64,000 nt of DNA, from NCBI RefSeq assembly GCF_002995845.1, contig NZ_PVXP01000001.1, forward strand, positions 103,210 to 167,209, written 5' to 3'. This document shows positions 12,699 to 21,415 of the stretch, piece by piece. This DNA comes from Clostridium luticellarii (GTDB taxonomy: Bacteria > Bacillota > Clostridia > Clostridiales > Clostridiaceae). The position numbers and the translations under genes were made by a program. Under the pieces are notes generated by a model. That model did no database searches, had not been told where the DNA came from, and saw only the letters and a program-made list of their open reading frames with translations. How positions within the stretch are numbered: position 1 is the stretch's first letter; every line of letters begins with the position of its first letter.

Positions 12699-13547
12699 TT
12701 ATTTGCTGTAGTCATAAAATCCTTTTCCCGTCTTTCTTCCAAGCCATCCAGCTCTTACATATTTTCTAAGTAATGGATGAGCCCTATACTTGGAATCTCC
12801 TGTCTCTTTATAAAGTACTTCCATTACAGCAAGACATATATCCAACCCTATAAGATCCCCTAATTCCAGAGGTCCCATAGGATGATTTGCCCCTAGTTTC
12901 ATAGCCTTGTCTATATCCTTTGCCGAAGCTATTCCTTCAGCTAATATACCCACACCCTCATTTATCATAGGTACCAGTATTCTATTTACAATAAAACCTG
13001 GAGCTTCAGATACTTCTACCGGATCCTTTCCTATGCTTATGGAAACTTCCTTGACTTTATCAAAAGTCTCCTGTGATGTAGCCATCCCCTTCGTTATTTC
13101 GATAAGTTTCATAACAGGTGCCGGATTAAAAAAATGCATGCCTATAACTTTATCAGGTCTATTTGTAGCAGATGCTATTTCAGTTATGGATAATGAAGAA
13201 GTATTGGAAGATAAAATAGTATCCGGTGTACATATTTTATCCAGTTCAGCAAAAATCTGTTTCTTTATTTCCATATTTTCAACTGCCGCTTCTACTACTA
13301 GATCGCAATCAGCTGCCAATTTAAGGTCAACTGTTCCTTTAATTCTAGCGAGTATACTATCAGCATCTGCTTCCGTAATTTTACCCCTTGCTATTCTCTT
13401 CTGGAATCCCTTTTTTATTCCTGAAATTCCCCTCTCTACAAACTCATCCTTTATATCTCTTATTATAACCTCCACGCCTTTTGACGCAAAAGCCTGAGCT
13501 ATTCCTGAGCCCATTGTTCCCGCACCAAGAACACATACCTTTTTCAC
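12699..13547 (-). CDS. hbd: 3-hydroxybutyryl-CoA dehydrogenase
   Basis: Reduces acetoacetyl-CoA to 3-hydroxybutyryl-CoA. The 282 residues begin with a Rossmann loop [14 protein letters not shown], carry the catalytic histidine region [15 protein letters not shown], and end with the C-terminal dimer domain ([13 protein letters not shown]), all typical of clostridial Hbd. The start is GTG (13547) behind GGGGAGGG. It is the last gene of the crt-bcd-etfB-etfA-hbd operon and is followed by a terminator. No thiolase gene lies next to it, so acetoacetyl-CoA must come from a gene elsewhere. Confidence 0.95.
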   Translation of the reverse strand: MKKVCVLGAGTMGSGIAQAFASKGVEVIIRDIKDEFVERGISGIKKGFQKRIARGKITEADADSILARIKGTVDLKLAADCDLVVEAAVENMEIKKQIFAELDKICTPDTILSSNTSSLSITEIASATNRPDKVIGMHFFNPAPVMKLIEITKGMATSQETFDKVKEVSISIGKDPVEVSEAPGFIVNRILVPMINEGVGILAEGIASAKDIDKAMKLGANHPMGPLELGDLIGLDICLAVMEVLYKETGDSKYRAHPLLRKYVRAGWLGRKTGKGFYDYSK

Positions 13548-13602
13548 GTATAATCCCTCCCCTAAAATTAATATAATTTATACTATCTTTATAACAAAAC
13601 TC

Positions 13603-14607
13603 CTATTTTATAGCTTTAATCTGGGCTACCATTTCAGGTACAATTTTCTTATAATCTCCAACCAAGCCAAGATCTGCTACATTCATTATTGGAGCACTGT
13701 CATCTTTATTTATGGCTACAATAAAATCACTGTCCTGCATTCCTGCCAGATGCTGTATAGCTCCAGATATACCACAAGCTATATACAATTTAGGTCTTAC
13801 AGTTTTACCTGTCTGTCCTACTTGATATGCTTTGTCTATCCATCCACTGTCGACAGTGGCACGGGAGCCTGCTATAGTTCCACCTAAAAGATCCGCCAGT
13901 TCTTTTAGAACTTTAAATCCTTCTTCACTTCCCAGTCCTCTTCCTCCAGATACTATGACATCTGCTTCCCCTATATCCATTACATTTTTCGCAATCTTTA
14001 TTACTTCATCTACTTTTAATCTGACATCAGAAGCTTTTAAATCTGCCTTAAATTTATCTATATTGACAGCTCTACTTTGGTCTTTTTCAAGCTTCTCAAA
14101 AACTCCTGGCCTTACAGTGGACATTTGGGGTCTGTTATTTGCACATTCTATAGTTGCCATGAGGTTACCGCCAAATGCAGGTCTTGTCATGAGCAAATTT
14201 TTCGACTCTGCATCAACATCAAGTCCTGTACAATCAGCTGTAAGCCCTGTTCTAAGCCTAGCTGCTACCCTTGGTCCTAAATCTCTTCCTATAAATGTTG
14301 CACCTATGAGAAATACTTCCGGTTTTTTCTCATTTATCAAATCATAAATAACTTTAGCATAGGCATCCGTAGTATAGTGTTTCAAAAGTGGACTGTCTGC
14401 ATACAACACTTTATCAGCACCATAAGCAATTAATTCCTTAGCTGCATCATCTATTTCACTGCCAAGTAACACAGCTGTCAGTTCAACTCCTAGCTTACCT
14501 GCCAGCTCTCTGCCTTTCCCAAGTAATTCCAGGGCAACTTTTTGCAGTTTTCCGTCCCTTTGTTCTGCAAATACCCATATACCTTTATAATCTGCTATGT
14601 TCATCAT
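13603..14607 (-). CDS. etfA: Electron-transfer flavoprotein alpha subunit
   Basis: Partner of EtfB; with Bcd it forms the bifurcating complex that uses NADH to reduce crotonyl-CoA and ferredoxin. The 334-residue chain has an adenine-nucleotide alpha-hydrolase-like N-terminal domain and the FAD-binding C-terminal domain [38 protein letters not shown]. Two ATG codons stand side by side at the start, behind GGGGGG. It lies 13 bp after etfB. Position beside bcd, rather than beside lactate or caffeyl-CoA genes, supports the butyryl-CoA role. Confidence 0.94.
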   Translation of the reverse strand: [334 protein letters not shown]

Positions 14608-14620
14608 AAATCCCCCCTAA

Positions 14621-15400
14621 TTAAATTAAGTGTTTTTCCTTTAATTTTGAAAGTGCATACGTTACAGCTTCCTTATATGGCTTATTGATTATTTCCCCTT
14701 GTCCTTTTGCTTCCTTGGTAGCCGATCTTTTAACTCTTGTTGGAGATCCTGAAAGTCCAAGGAGGGATTTATCTACCTCTATATCATCTGCATGCCATAC
14801 TTCCACATCTTCATTAAATATTTTAAATATGTTTCTCATATGCATATACCTAGGCTCGTTCAACTCTTTTATAGCTGTAAGAAGAACTGGAGTCTTAACT
14901 GTTACCGTCTCATAGCCATCTTCCCAAGCTTTTCTTATTTTTAGACTGTTACCTTCTACATCAACCTTTTCCACATAAGTTACTTGAGGTATTTGAAGAA
15001 ATTCAGCTATTTCAGGTCCAACTTGAGCTGTATCTCCATCTATAGCCTGTCTTCCAGCAAAAATAATATCATAATCCAATTTCTTAAGTGCACCTGACAA
15101 TGCATAAGCAGTAGCGCAAGTATCTGCACCTGCAAAAGCTCTATCAGATATGAGTATGGCTCTGTCGGCACCCATTGCCAATGCTTCTCTAAGTGCTTTT
15201 TCAGCCTGGGGAGGTCCCATACTTATCACCGTTACTTTTCCGCCTTCCTTTTCTTTTATAACCAATGCCTCTTCAAGAGCATTTTTATCATCTGGATTTA
15301 TTATTGATGGAACACCTTCTCTTATCAGCGTTCCAGTTTTAGGATCTATTTTAACTTCATTGGTATCTGGTACCTGTTTTAAACAAACAACTATATTCAT
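14621..15400 (-). CDS. etfB: Electron-transfer flavoprotein beta subunit
   Basis: Beta subunit of the Etf that serves Bcd. The 259 residues open MNIVVCLKQVPDTNEVKIDP and hold the conserved region AGRQAIDGDTAQVGPEIAEFL, the signature of the EtfB/FixA family. In bifurcating Etf proteins this subunit carries the FAD where NADH is oxidised. Tightly packed between bcd and etfA, consistent with co-translation. Confidence 0.94.
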   Translation of the reverse strand: MNIVVCLKQVPDTNEVKIDPKTGTLIREGVPSIINPDDKNALEEALVIKEKEGGKVTVISMGPPQAEKALREALAMGADRAILISDRAFAGADTCATAYALSGALKKLDYDIIFAGRQAIDGDTAQVGPEIAEFLQIPQVTYVEKVDVEGNSLKIRKAWEDGYETVTVKTPVLLTAIKELNEPRYMHMRNIFKIFNEDVEVWHADDIEVDKSLLGLSGSPTRVKRSATKEAKGQGEIINKPYKEAVTYALSKLKEKHLI

Positions 15401-15414
15401 TATAAGTGTCCCTC

Positions 15415-16554
15415 CTATTTAAATAAGTTTCCTGAAATAACCATTTTCTGGACTTCTGAAGTTCCTTCATATATTTCAGTTATCTTGGCATCTCTCATCA
15501 TTCTCTCTACAGGATAGTCTTTAGTGTAGCCATATCCGCCAAACAGCTGAACTACTTTAGTTGTAACTTCCATAGCCACATTGGCTGCCATAAGTTTAGC
15601 CCTTGCAGCATCTACTGTATAAGGAACTCCTTTATCCTTATTAACAGCTGCCTTATACACCAAATATCTTGCTGCTTCTATCTTGGTATTCAAATCAGCT
15701 ACAACCCAGCCTAAACCTTGAAACTTAAAAATTGGTCTTCCAAACTGTTTTCTCTCTTTCATATATTCAATAGCCTCATCCAAAGCACCTTCTGCAATGC
15801 CAAGAGCCTGAGCAGCTATACCAATTCTTCCTCCATCAAGAGTTTTCATTGCTATAGGGAAACCTTTCCCCTCTTTTCCTACTAGATTCTCTTTTGGAAT
15901 TATACAGTCTTCAAACACCAATTCAGTTGTAGAAGAAGCTCTTATTCCCATCTTGTTTTCAGTTTTTCCTATGGAGAAACCCGGTGTTCCCTTTTCCAGT
16001 ATAAATGCAGATATTCCTCTGGTGCCCTTGCTTCTGTCTGTCATGGCAAATACTATGAAAACATCTGCAACTCCTCCATTTGTAATGAATATTTTCTGTC
16101 CATTTAAGACATAATGGTCTCCTTCAAGAATAGCCTGGCTTTGCTGGCCTGAGGCATCAGTACCTGCATTAGGTTCTGTCAGACCGAAAGCCCCAAGTTT
16201 TTCTCCTTTTGCCAATGGAACCAGGTACTTTTGTTTTTGTTCTTCCGTACCAAACTGCTGAATCAGTGAAGCGCAAAGTGAAGTATGTCCCGATAGTATA
16301 ACACCAGTAGTGGCACAAGCTTTGGAAACCTCTTCAACAGCTATTATGTAGGAGAGTGTATCACCGCCTGCTCCGCCATACTCCACCGGGAAGGGAATCC
16401 CCAGCATGCCGTATTTAGCCATTTTATCCACTGTCTCTTGAGGAAATCTTTCGGTTTCGTCTATTTCAGCGGCTATTGGTTTAACTTCATTTTCGGTAAA
16501 TTCATCTACCATCTGTTTTACAAATTCTTGTTCCCTTGTTAATGTAAAATCCAT
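15415..16554 (-). CDS. bcd: Butyryl-CoA dehydrogenase
   Basis: Reduces crotonyl-CoA to butyryl-CoA with electrons from EtfAB, driving ferredoxin reduction by flavin bifurcation. The 379 residues have the acyl-CoA dehydrogenase layout: helical N-domain, beta domain (FGLTEPNAGTDASGQQS), and C-terminal helical domain with the catalytic glutamate in IYEGTSE (about residue 363) and QLFGGYGYTKDYPVERMMRD. Located between crt and etfB. Homologous acyl-CoA dehydrogenases act on other acyl chains, but the gene order makes C4 the natural substrate. Confidence 0.95.
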   Translation of the reverse strand: MDFTLTREQEFVKQMVDEFTENEVKPIAAEIDETERFPQETVDKMAKYGMLGIPFPVEYGGAGGDTLSYIIAVEEVSKACATTGVILSGHTSLCASLIQQFGTEEQKQKYLVPLAKGEKLGAFGLTEPNAGTDASGQQSQAILEGDHYVLNGQKIFITNGGVADVFIVFAMTDRSKGTRGISAFILEKGTPGFSIGKTENKMGIRASSTTELVFEDCIIPKENLVGKEGKGFPIAMKTLDGGRIGIAAQALGIAEGALDEAIEYMKERKQFGRPIFKFQGLGWVVADLNTKIEAARYLVYKAAVNKDKGVPYTVDAARAKLMAANVAMEVTTKVVQLFGGYGYTKDYPVERMMRDAKITEIYEGTSEVQKMVISGNLFK

Positions 16555-16607
16555 TTACTTTACCCCCTAATATAGTTTTCATACTATAAAATATAGCTTC
16601 TAGTAAT

Positions 16608-17387
16608 TTATTTATTCTTGAAACACTTTTCTCTCTTTTCTACAAAAGCCGTCATTCCTTCTTTTTGATCTTCTGTAGAAAAGCATTCAGCAAAAGCCTC
16701 CCATTCATAAGCTATAGCCGTATCTATATCACATTGGATGCCCCTATTTATGGCAGCCTTACTCATTCTAACCGCTATAGGTGCGTTAGCAGCTATGGTA
16801 TTTGCCAAATTTTCTGCCTCTTCCAATAACTTTTCAGGCTCAAATACACTATTTACCAAGCCTATTCTCAAAGCCTCATCAGCTTTTATTATCTTTGCAG
16901 TATATATAAGTTCTTTTGCCATACCTAGTCCGACTGTTCGTGCAAGTCTTTGAGTTCCTCCAAAACCCGGTGTGATTCCCAATCCTACTTCTGGTTGTCC
17001 AAACTTAGCTTTTGACGAAGCTATTCTTATATCACAAGCTAAGGACAATTCACAGCCTCCTCCTAATGCAAAACCGTTTACCGCTGCTATAACAGGTTTT
17101 TCCAAGTTTTCTAGTTTTCTAAAAACTCTATTACCAAGTCTACTAAATTTTCTTCCTTCTACAGAATTAAAATCCTTCATCTGAGTTATGTCAGCTCCAG
17201 CTACAAAAGATTTCCCTGCTCCTGTAATTATCACAGCCAGCACATTATCATCTGCAGCAATCTTATCTACAGCACTATCTATTTCCGCTACTGTTTCCGA
17301 ATTCAATGCATTGAGTGCCTTAGGTCTGTTTATTGTAAGCAGTGCCAGTTTCCCCTTTTTTTCAAGAATAATGTTCTTATATTCCAT
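16608..17387 (-). CDS. crt: 3-hydroxybutyryl-CoA dehydratase (crotonase)
   Basis: Dehydrates 3-hydroxybutyryl-CoA to crotonyl-CoA. The 259 residues show the enoyl-CoA hydratase fold with the oxyanion-hole region AGADI and the two catalytic glutamate regions NGFALGGGCELSLACD and GQPEVGLGITPGFGGTQRLA. I chose the ATG at 17387, directly behind GGGGAGGG; the frame extends five codons upstream, but those codons encode the ribosome site. First gene of the operon, about 50 bp downstream of a Rex operator. Confidence 0.95.
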   Translation of the reverse strand: MEYKNIILEKKGKLALLTINRPKALNALNSETVAEIDSAVDKIAADDNVLAVIITGAGKSFVAGADITQMKDFNSVEGRKFSRLGNRVFRKLENLEKPVIAAVNGFALGGGCELSLACDIRIASSKAKFGQPEVGLGITPGFGGTQRLARTVGLGMAKELIYTAKIIKADEALRIGLVNSVFEPEKLLEEAENLANTIAANAPIAVRMSKAAINRGIQCDIDTAIAYEWEAFAECFSTEDQKEGMTAFVEKREKCFKNK

Positions 17388-17435
17388 ATTAACCCTCCCC
17401 AAAGTTTTATGTTATCTTGAAATTGTAACAGCCTA

Positions 17436-17466
17436 TTGTTAATAATATAACAAATATGCATAACAA
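17436..17466. promoter_or_regulatory. Rex operator(s) in front of crt
   Basis: TTGTTAATAATATAACAA at 17436-17453 matches the Rex consensus TTGTTAA-N4-TTAACAA at all but one position, and another TAACAA half-site follows at 17461-17466. The sites overlap the likely -10 bases of crt. Rex represses this operon in related clostridia and is encoded next door. The rest of the 17388-17760 gap holds only a hairpin repeat at 17667-17690. Confidence 0.85.
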
Positions 17467-17666
17467 TAGCCTAAGTAAATTTATTACTTTAGTATTATTA
17501 TATACTCCAAAATTTGATATTTCAATATAAAATATAAATTCAAACTATTTTATTTTAATTATCCATAATTTAAAATTCAGCTTTTATATTTTAAAATGAT
17601 TTTTTATCTCATACCGCCACTTTATTATAAAGTTCAAAATATAAAAAACAAATATCAATCAATGAT

Positions 17667-17690
17667 GATTTTCGGTAACAACCGAAAATC
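17667..17690. repeat. Dispersed hairpin repeat, copy A
   Basis: GATTTTCGGT-AACA-ACCGAAAATC forms a perfect 10-bp stem between crt and the rex stop. Related hairpins are at 39273-39300 and 41770-41792. It may also end rex transcription, although the following bases are only moderately T-rich. Confidence 0.7.
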
Positions 17691-17760
17691 TACCAAAGTT
17701 GAACTCTGATATTTGAACTTTAACATTCAAATATACACCTATGCGCAAACTCCATCTGAG

Positions 17761-18405
17761 TTAAGAATCACTTGATTCTATATCATTCAAAAGACAGCTC
17801 AATGTGAGAAGGCTGTCACTCAAATGAACATCTTCCACTTTGACATCTTCAGGTACTATCAAATCTACAGGCGCAAAATTCCAGATACCTCTCACTCCAT
17901 TTTCTACCAGAATATTGCAGACCTTTTGCGCATTGTTGCTGGGCACACATATTATCCCTATATCTACGGCATTTTCTTTTAAGTAATCCGCCAAGTAATC
18001 TATATCATTTATTTCAATATCCCTAATTCTAATGCCTATAAGCTTGGGATTTATATCAAATATAGCTTTCATCCCAAAACCCAATTTATCAAACCTAGTG
18101 TAATTAGCTATTGCCTGACCTATATTACCTGCTCCTATTAAAACTGTCCTGTATAATTTTGTAAGTCCGAGTATATTGCATATCTGGCTGTACAATTCAC
18201 TCACATTATAACCATAACCCTGCTGCCCGAAATCTCCAAAACAATTTAAATCCTGTCTTATCTGTGAAGCTGTAAAACCTATTTTTTCACTTAATTCCTT
18301 CGAAGATATTCTGTCTACATCATTTTTCATTAAATCACTTAAATATCTATGATATTTTGGCAGTCTTTTTATAACAGCCATCGATATATTTTTTTTCTTA
18401 TCCAT
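17761..18405 (-). CDS. rex: Redox-sensing transcriptional repressor Rex
   Basis: Represses fermentation and redox genes until a high NADH/NAD+ ratio releases it from DNA. The 214 residues comprise a winged-helix domain (IGFTASQIRQDLNCFGDFGQQGYGY, split here by nothing) and a Rossmann NAD(H)-binding domain (VLIGAGNIGQAIANY). The ATG at 18405 follows GAGGTG. A longer frame reaches 18492, but that would start beyond the promoter -10 at 18495-18500 and is rejected. Rex next to crt-bcd-etf-hbd is the conserved clostridial arrangement, and a Rex site sits in front of crt. Confidence 0.95.
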   Translation of the reverse strand: MDKKKNISMAVIKRLPKYHRYLSDLMKNDVDRISSKELSEKIGFTASQIRQDLNCFGDFGQQGYGYNVSELYSQICNILGLTKLYRTVLIGAGNIGQAIANYTRFDKLGFGMKAIFDINPKLIGIRIRDIEINDIDYLADYLKENAVDIGIICVPSNNAQKVCNILVENGVRGIWNFAPVDLIVPEDVKVEDVHLSDSLLTLSCLLNDIESSDS

Positions 18406-18494
18406 AAAGCACCTCATATATATAAAATTTAATGTGTTAAATACTATTGTAATTATATTTAGATGTCTATAATAATTTATTGACTCTATCAATT

Positions 18495-18523
18495 ATAGTA
18501 TTATTTAATTATACCATAGTCAA
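18495..18523 (-). promoter_or_regulatory. Promoter of rex
   Basis: TTGACT (18523-18518), a 17-base spacer and TACTAT (18500-18495) read on the minus strand, about 90 bases before the rex ATG. The same stretch is partly inverted-repeat (TTGACT also at 18480-18485 on the plus strand) and may serve the divergent ABC-F gene. Confidence 0.6.
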
Positions 18524-18675
18524 TAGTTTCTTTACCCATTATTTTTTTTAACTGTACCATTAAATTATTTTCACCTAAAAATATAATTTCAATCTTCACC
18601 TCAGTAAAATTAGGGGTACAAAAAAGTCACCATACATAGTAAAATGTTAATGACTAAGGAAGGTGTATTATACTT

Positions 18676-20589
18676 ATGATAGTTTTAAGCTGCAAAAATA
18701 TCCATAAAAGTTACGGAATAAAAGTTATACTTGAAAATATAACCTTTAACATAAATGAAGGAGACAAAGTAGGATTAATAGGCCCAAATGGAGCCGGGAA
18801 GTCTACACTGTTTAATATTCTGACAAATAAATTGAATTATGACAGCGGAGATTTATATATAAATAAGTCCAAAACCATGGGTTATTTAACCCAGCATCTG
18901 TCTCTTGATTCTTCAAACACAATATCTGATGAAATGTACACTGTATTTGGAGAACTTATGAATTTAGAAAAAAGATTGAATAAACTAGAGATCTTAATGA
19001 ATGAGCCCTATGATTCTCATAATGAGGATTACCACAACAAATTAATAGATGATTACACAACTCTCTCGGAAATTTACTCGAATAAAGGCGGATACACTTA
19101 CAAGGCAGAAATAAATAAGACTTTAAAAGGGCTGGGTTTCTCTGAAGATGAGTACGCTAAACCCATAAATGTATTAAGTGGAGGCAAAAAAACACGGGTG
19201 GCCCTCTGTAAATTGCTTTTGACAAATCCCGATATACTTCTATTAGATGAGCCCACTAACCATTTGGATTTAAATGCCATAGAATGGCTTGAAGATTATC
19301 TAAAAAGCTATAAGGGAACTGTTATACTGATATCCCATGACAGATATTTTCTGGATGCTGTAACCGCCTCGACTATCGAGCTCATAAACGGTCATATAAA
19401 TTATTATAATGGCAATTATACCAAATATCTGGAACTCAAAAAAAAGAACTACGAAATTCAACTTAAGGCATATAATATACAACAGACAGAGATAAAAAGA
19501 CAAGAACAAATCATTGAAAAATACAGATCCTTCAACAGGGAAAAAAGTATAAAAGCTGCTGAAAGCAGAGAAAAGAGATTAAACAAAATAGAAAGGATAG
19601 CTCCTCCTGACAAAAATAAAGAAATTAAAAATGTAATATTCAAATCTCAGATAAATAGTGGAAATGATGTACTTCAAGTTAAAAAACTGTGCAAAAGTTT
19701 CAACAATAATTTGTTATTTCAAAATTTGAGTTTCGAGATGAAAAGGGGAGAGAAAACAGCAATCATCGGTGAAAACGGCTGTGGTAAAACCACTCTTTTT
19801 AAAATAATCATGGGAAAATTAAAAGAAGATGACGGCATCTGTATATTAGGTAAAAATGTACAAATAGGCTATTATGATCAGGAACAATCTGACTTGAACT
19901 CTGAGAAAACAGTTCTAGATGAAGTATGGGACGATTTTCCCAGGCTAACAGCTACAGAGATAAGAAATGCCCTAGCCAGCTTTCTCTTTACAGGAGATGA
20001 AGTATTTAAAAAAATTGCATCTTTAAGCGGTGGTGAAAAATGCAGAATAAATTTACTAAAGCTTATATTGTCCAAATCCAATTTTTTGCTTTTAGATGAA
20101 CCTACCAACCATTTGGATATAACTTCCCGAGAGGCGTTGGAGGAATCCCTGCTAAATTATGACGGTACTTTGCTCGTAATCTCCCATGACAGATATTTTT
20201 TAAACAAATCTATAAATAAAATATATGAACTAAATAGAACCGGAATGAAAGAATATCTCGGAAATTACTCCTATTATGTGGAAAAGAAGAACAATCCATT
20301 GAGATTTGAAACGCAAGAAAAAGATAAAGGAAAAACAAAAACTCAGATACAGCATGAAAAAAGGAAGAAAAAAAATATAAAAAAAGTGCAGCAGGAGAAA
20401 AAGGCAAGGATAGATCACATTGAAGAAGAAATATCAGATTTAGAGAATTCCTTATTAAAACTACAAAAAAAATTATGCTTGGAAGAAATCTATTCTGACC
20501 CTAAAAAAAGCAGTGAAATAAACAAAGAAGTCTTAGCTACACAAAATAAAATAGATGCCTTATATGATATGTGGGAAAAGATGATGTAA
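18676..20589 (+). CDS. ABC-F family ATPase
   Basis: A soluble 637-residue protein with two ABC domains and no membrane segments, the ABC-F plan. Domain 1 has GPNGAGKST, signature LSGGKKTRVA and Walker B LLLDEPTNHLD. Domain 2 has GENGCGKTT, LSGGEKCRIN and a second LLLDEPTNHLD; both have SHDRYF switch histidines. A charged inter-domain linker (about 240-320) and a lysine/glutamate-rich coiled-coil tail (from about 560) resemble Uup/YdiF-type members. These act on the ribosome, as translation factors or as antibiotic resistance proteins; nothing here decides which. ATG preceded by GGAAGGTG; divergent from rex. Confidence 0.88.
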   Translation: MIVLSCKNIHKSYGIKVILENITFNINEGDKVGLIGPNGAGKSTLFNILTNKLNYDSGDLYINKSKTMGYLTQHLSLDSSNTISDEMYTVFGELMNLEKRLNKLEILMNEPYDSHNEDYHNKLIDDYTTLSEIYSNKGGYTYKAEINKTLKGLGFSEDEYAKPINVLSGGKKTRVALCKLLLTNPDILLLDEPTNHLDLNAIEWLEDYLKSYKGTVILISHDRYFLDAVTASTIELINGHINYYNGNYTKYLELKKKNYEIQLKAYNIQQTEIKRQEQIIEKYRSFNREKSIKAAESREKRLNKIERIAPPDKNKEIKNVIFKSQINSGNDVLQVKKLCKSFNNNLLFQNLSFEMKRGEKTAIIGENGCGKTTLFKIIMGKLKEDDGICILGKNVQIGYYDQEQSDLNSEKTVLDEVWDDFPRLTATEIRNALASFLFTGDEVFKKIASLSGGEKCRINLLKLILSKSNFLLLDEPTNHLDITSREALEESLLNYDGTLLVISHDRYFLNKSINKIYELNRTGMKEYLGNYSYYVEKKNNPLRFETQEKDKGKTKTQIQHEKRKKKNIKKVQQEKKARIDHIEEEISDLENSLLKLQKKLCLEEIYSDPKKSSEINKEVLATQNKIDALYDMWEKMM

Positions 20590-20593
20590 AAAT

Positions 20594-20638
20594 GGCGTCT
20601 ATAGATTTGCTCTATACAAGTCTATGGGCGCTTTTTTT
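20594..20638 (+). terminator. Terminator of the ABC-F gene
   Basis: GGCGTCTATAGA and TCTATGGGCGC pair with wobble pairs and are followed by seven Ts, directly behind the ABC-F stop and facing the response-regulator gene. Confidence 0.85.
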
Positions 20639-20641
20639 ACA

Positions 20642-21415
20642 TTACATTTTGAGCAGTTCCTTCAGTTTTTTCACGTTATTTCGACTTATCGGTATTTCGG
20701 ATTTTTCTTTGTCATCCATAACTAATTTATAAGTGCCATTAAACCAAGAATATAATTCCTTTATATTATCTATATTTACCAGAAAACTCCTGTGAGATCT
20801 GAAAAAATTCGTTCTTTTTTCTATCTGTCCCAAAGTATAGCCTACCAGATAACTGTCATCTTTAACCTTTACATACGTTTTCTCATCTTTTATGTAGCAG
20901 TAATAGATATCATCTACACTTACCAGTATTATTTTGCCCTGCCTTTCACAAGGTATCCTTTTAACCAGATTTTTTTCCTTATCCATTTTATCTATTAATT
21001 CATTTAAGATATCATTGGGTATTTTCTCATCTTCCGCATCTTTTATATGCTTTCTCTGTATAAGTCTGTCTATGGTAATGGCTATTCTATTTTCATCAAA
21101 AGGCTTGAGTACATAATCCAGCGCATTTAGTTCAAACGCTTTCACTGCATGCTCTTCATAAGCAGTTACAAATATTATATCAATGTCACCATAAAATTCT
21201 TTGATATTTTTAGCCACCTCTATACCATTTTCCACCGGCATATTTATATCTAAAAACACAGCATCAGGTTTTTTCGTCTTTATAATTTCCATACCACTTT
21301 TTCCGTCATATGCAATTCCCTCTACAGATATATCTTCATACTGCGATATTATATAACTCAACTCTTCTGCAGCAGGTATCTCATCTTCTACAATAACACA
21401 TCTTAATTTATCCAT
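20642..21415 (-). CDS. LytTR-type response regulator
   Basis: A 257-residue response regulator. The receiver domain has the acidic pair DE at 11-12, the phospho-acceptor D56 in VFLDINMP, and the conserved lysine in YVLKPF. The C-terminal LytTR DNA-binding domain (about 150-257) contains FFRSHRSFLVNIDNIKELYS, the family signature. Its start overlaps the end of the sensor kinase gene by eight bases, so the two are translationally coupled. The genes divergent from the pair are CstA-family transporters, as in systems where a LytS/LytTR pair controls pyruvate uptake (BtsSR-BtsT, YpdAB in E. coli). That target is inferred. Confidence 0.92.
   Translation of the reverse strand: MDKLRCVIVEDEIPAAEELSYIISQYEDISVEGIAYDGKSGMEIIKTKKPDAVFLDINMPVENGIEVAKNIKEFYGDIDIIFVTAYEEHAVKAFELNALDYVLKPFDENRIAITIDRLIQRKHIKDAEDEKIPNDILNELIDKMDKEKNLVKRIPCERQGKIILVSVDDIYYCYIKDEKTYVKVKDDSYLVGYTLGQIEKRTNFFRSHRSFLVNIDNIKELYSWFNGTYKLVMDDKEKSEIPISRNNVKKLKELLKM

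Noticed and set aside
18421..18470. Rex operator in front of rex itself
   Set aside because: TGTTAAATACTATTGTAA has one good half-site only; too weak to report as autoregulation.
18405..18492. Longer Rex with 29 extra residues
   Set aside because: The longer frame begins at or before the probable start of transcription (-10 at 18495-18500) and its extra residues have no counterpart in Rex proteins.
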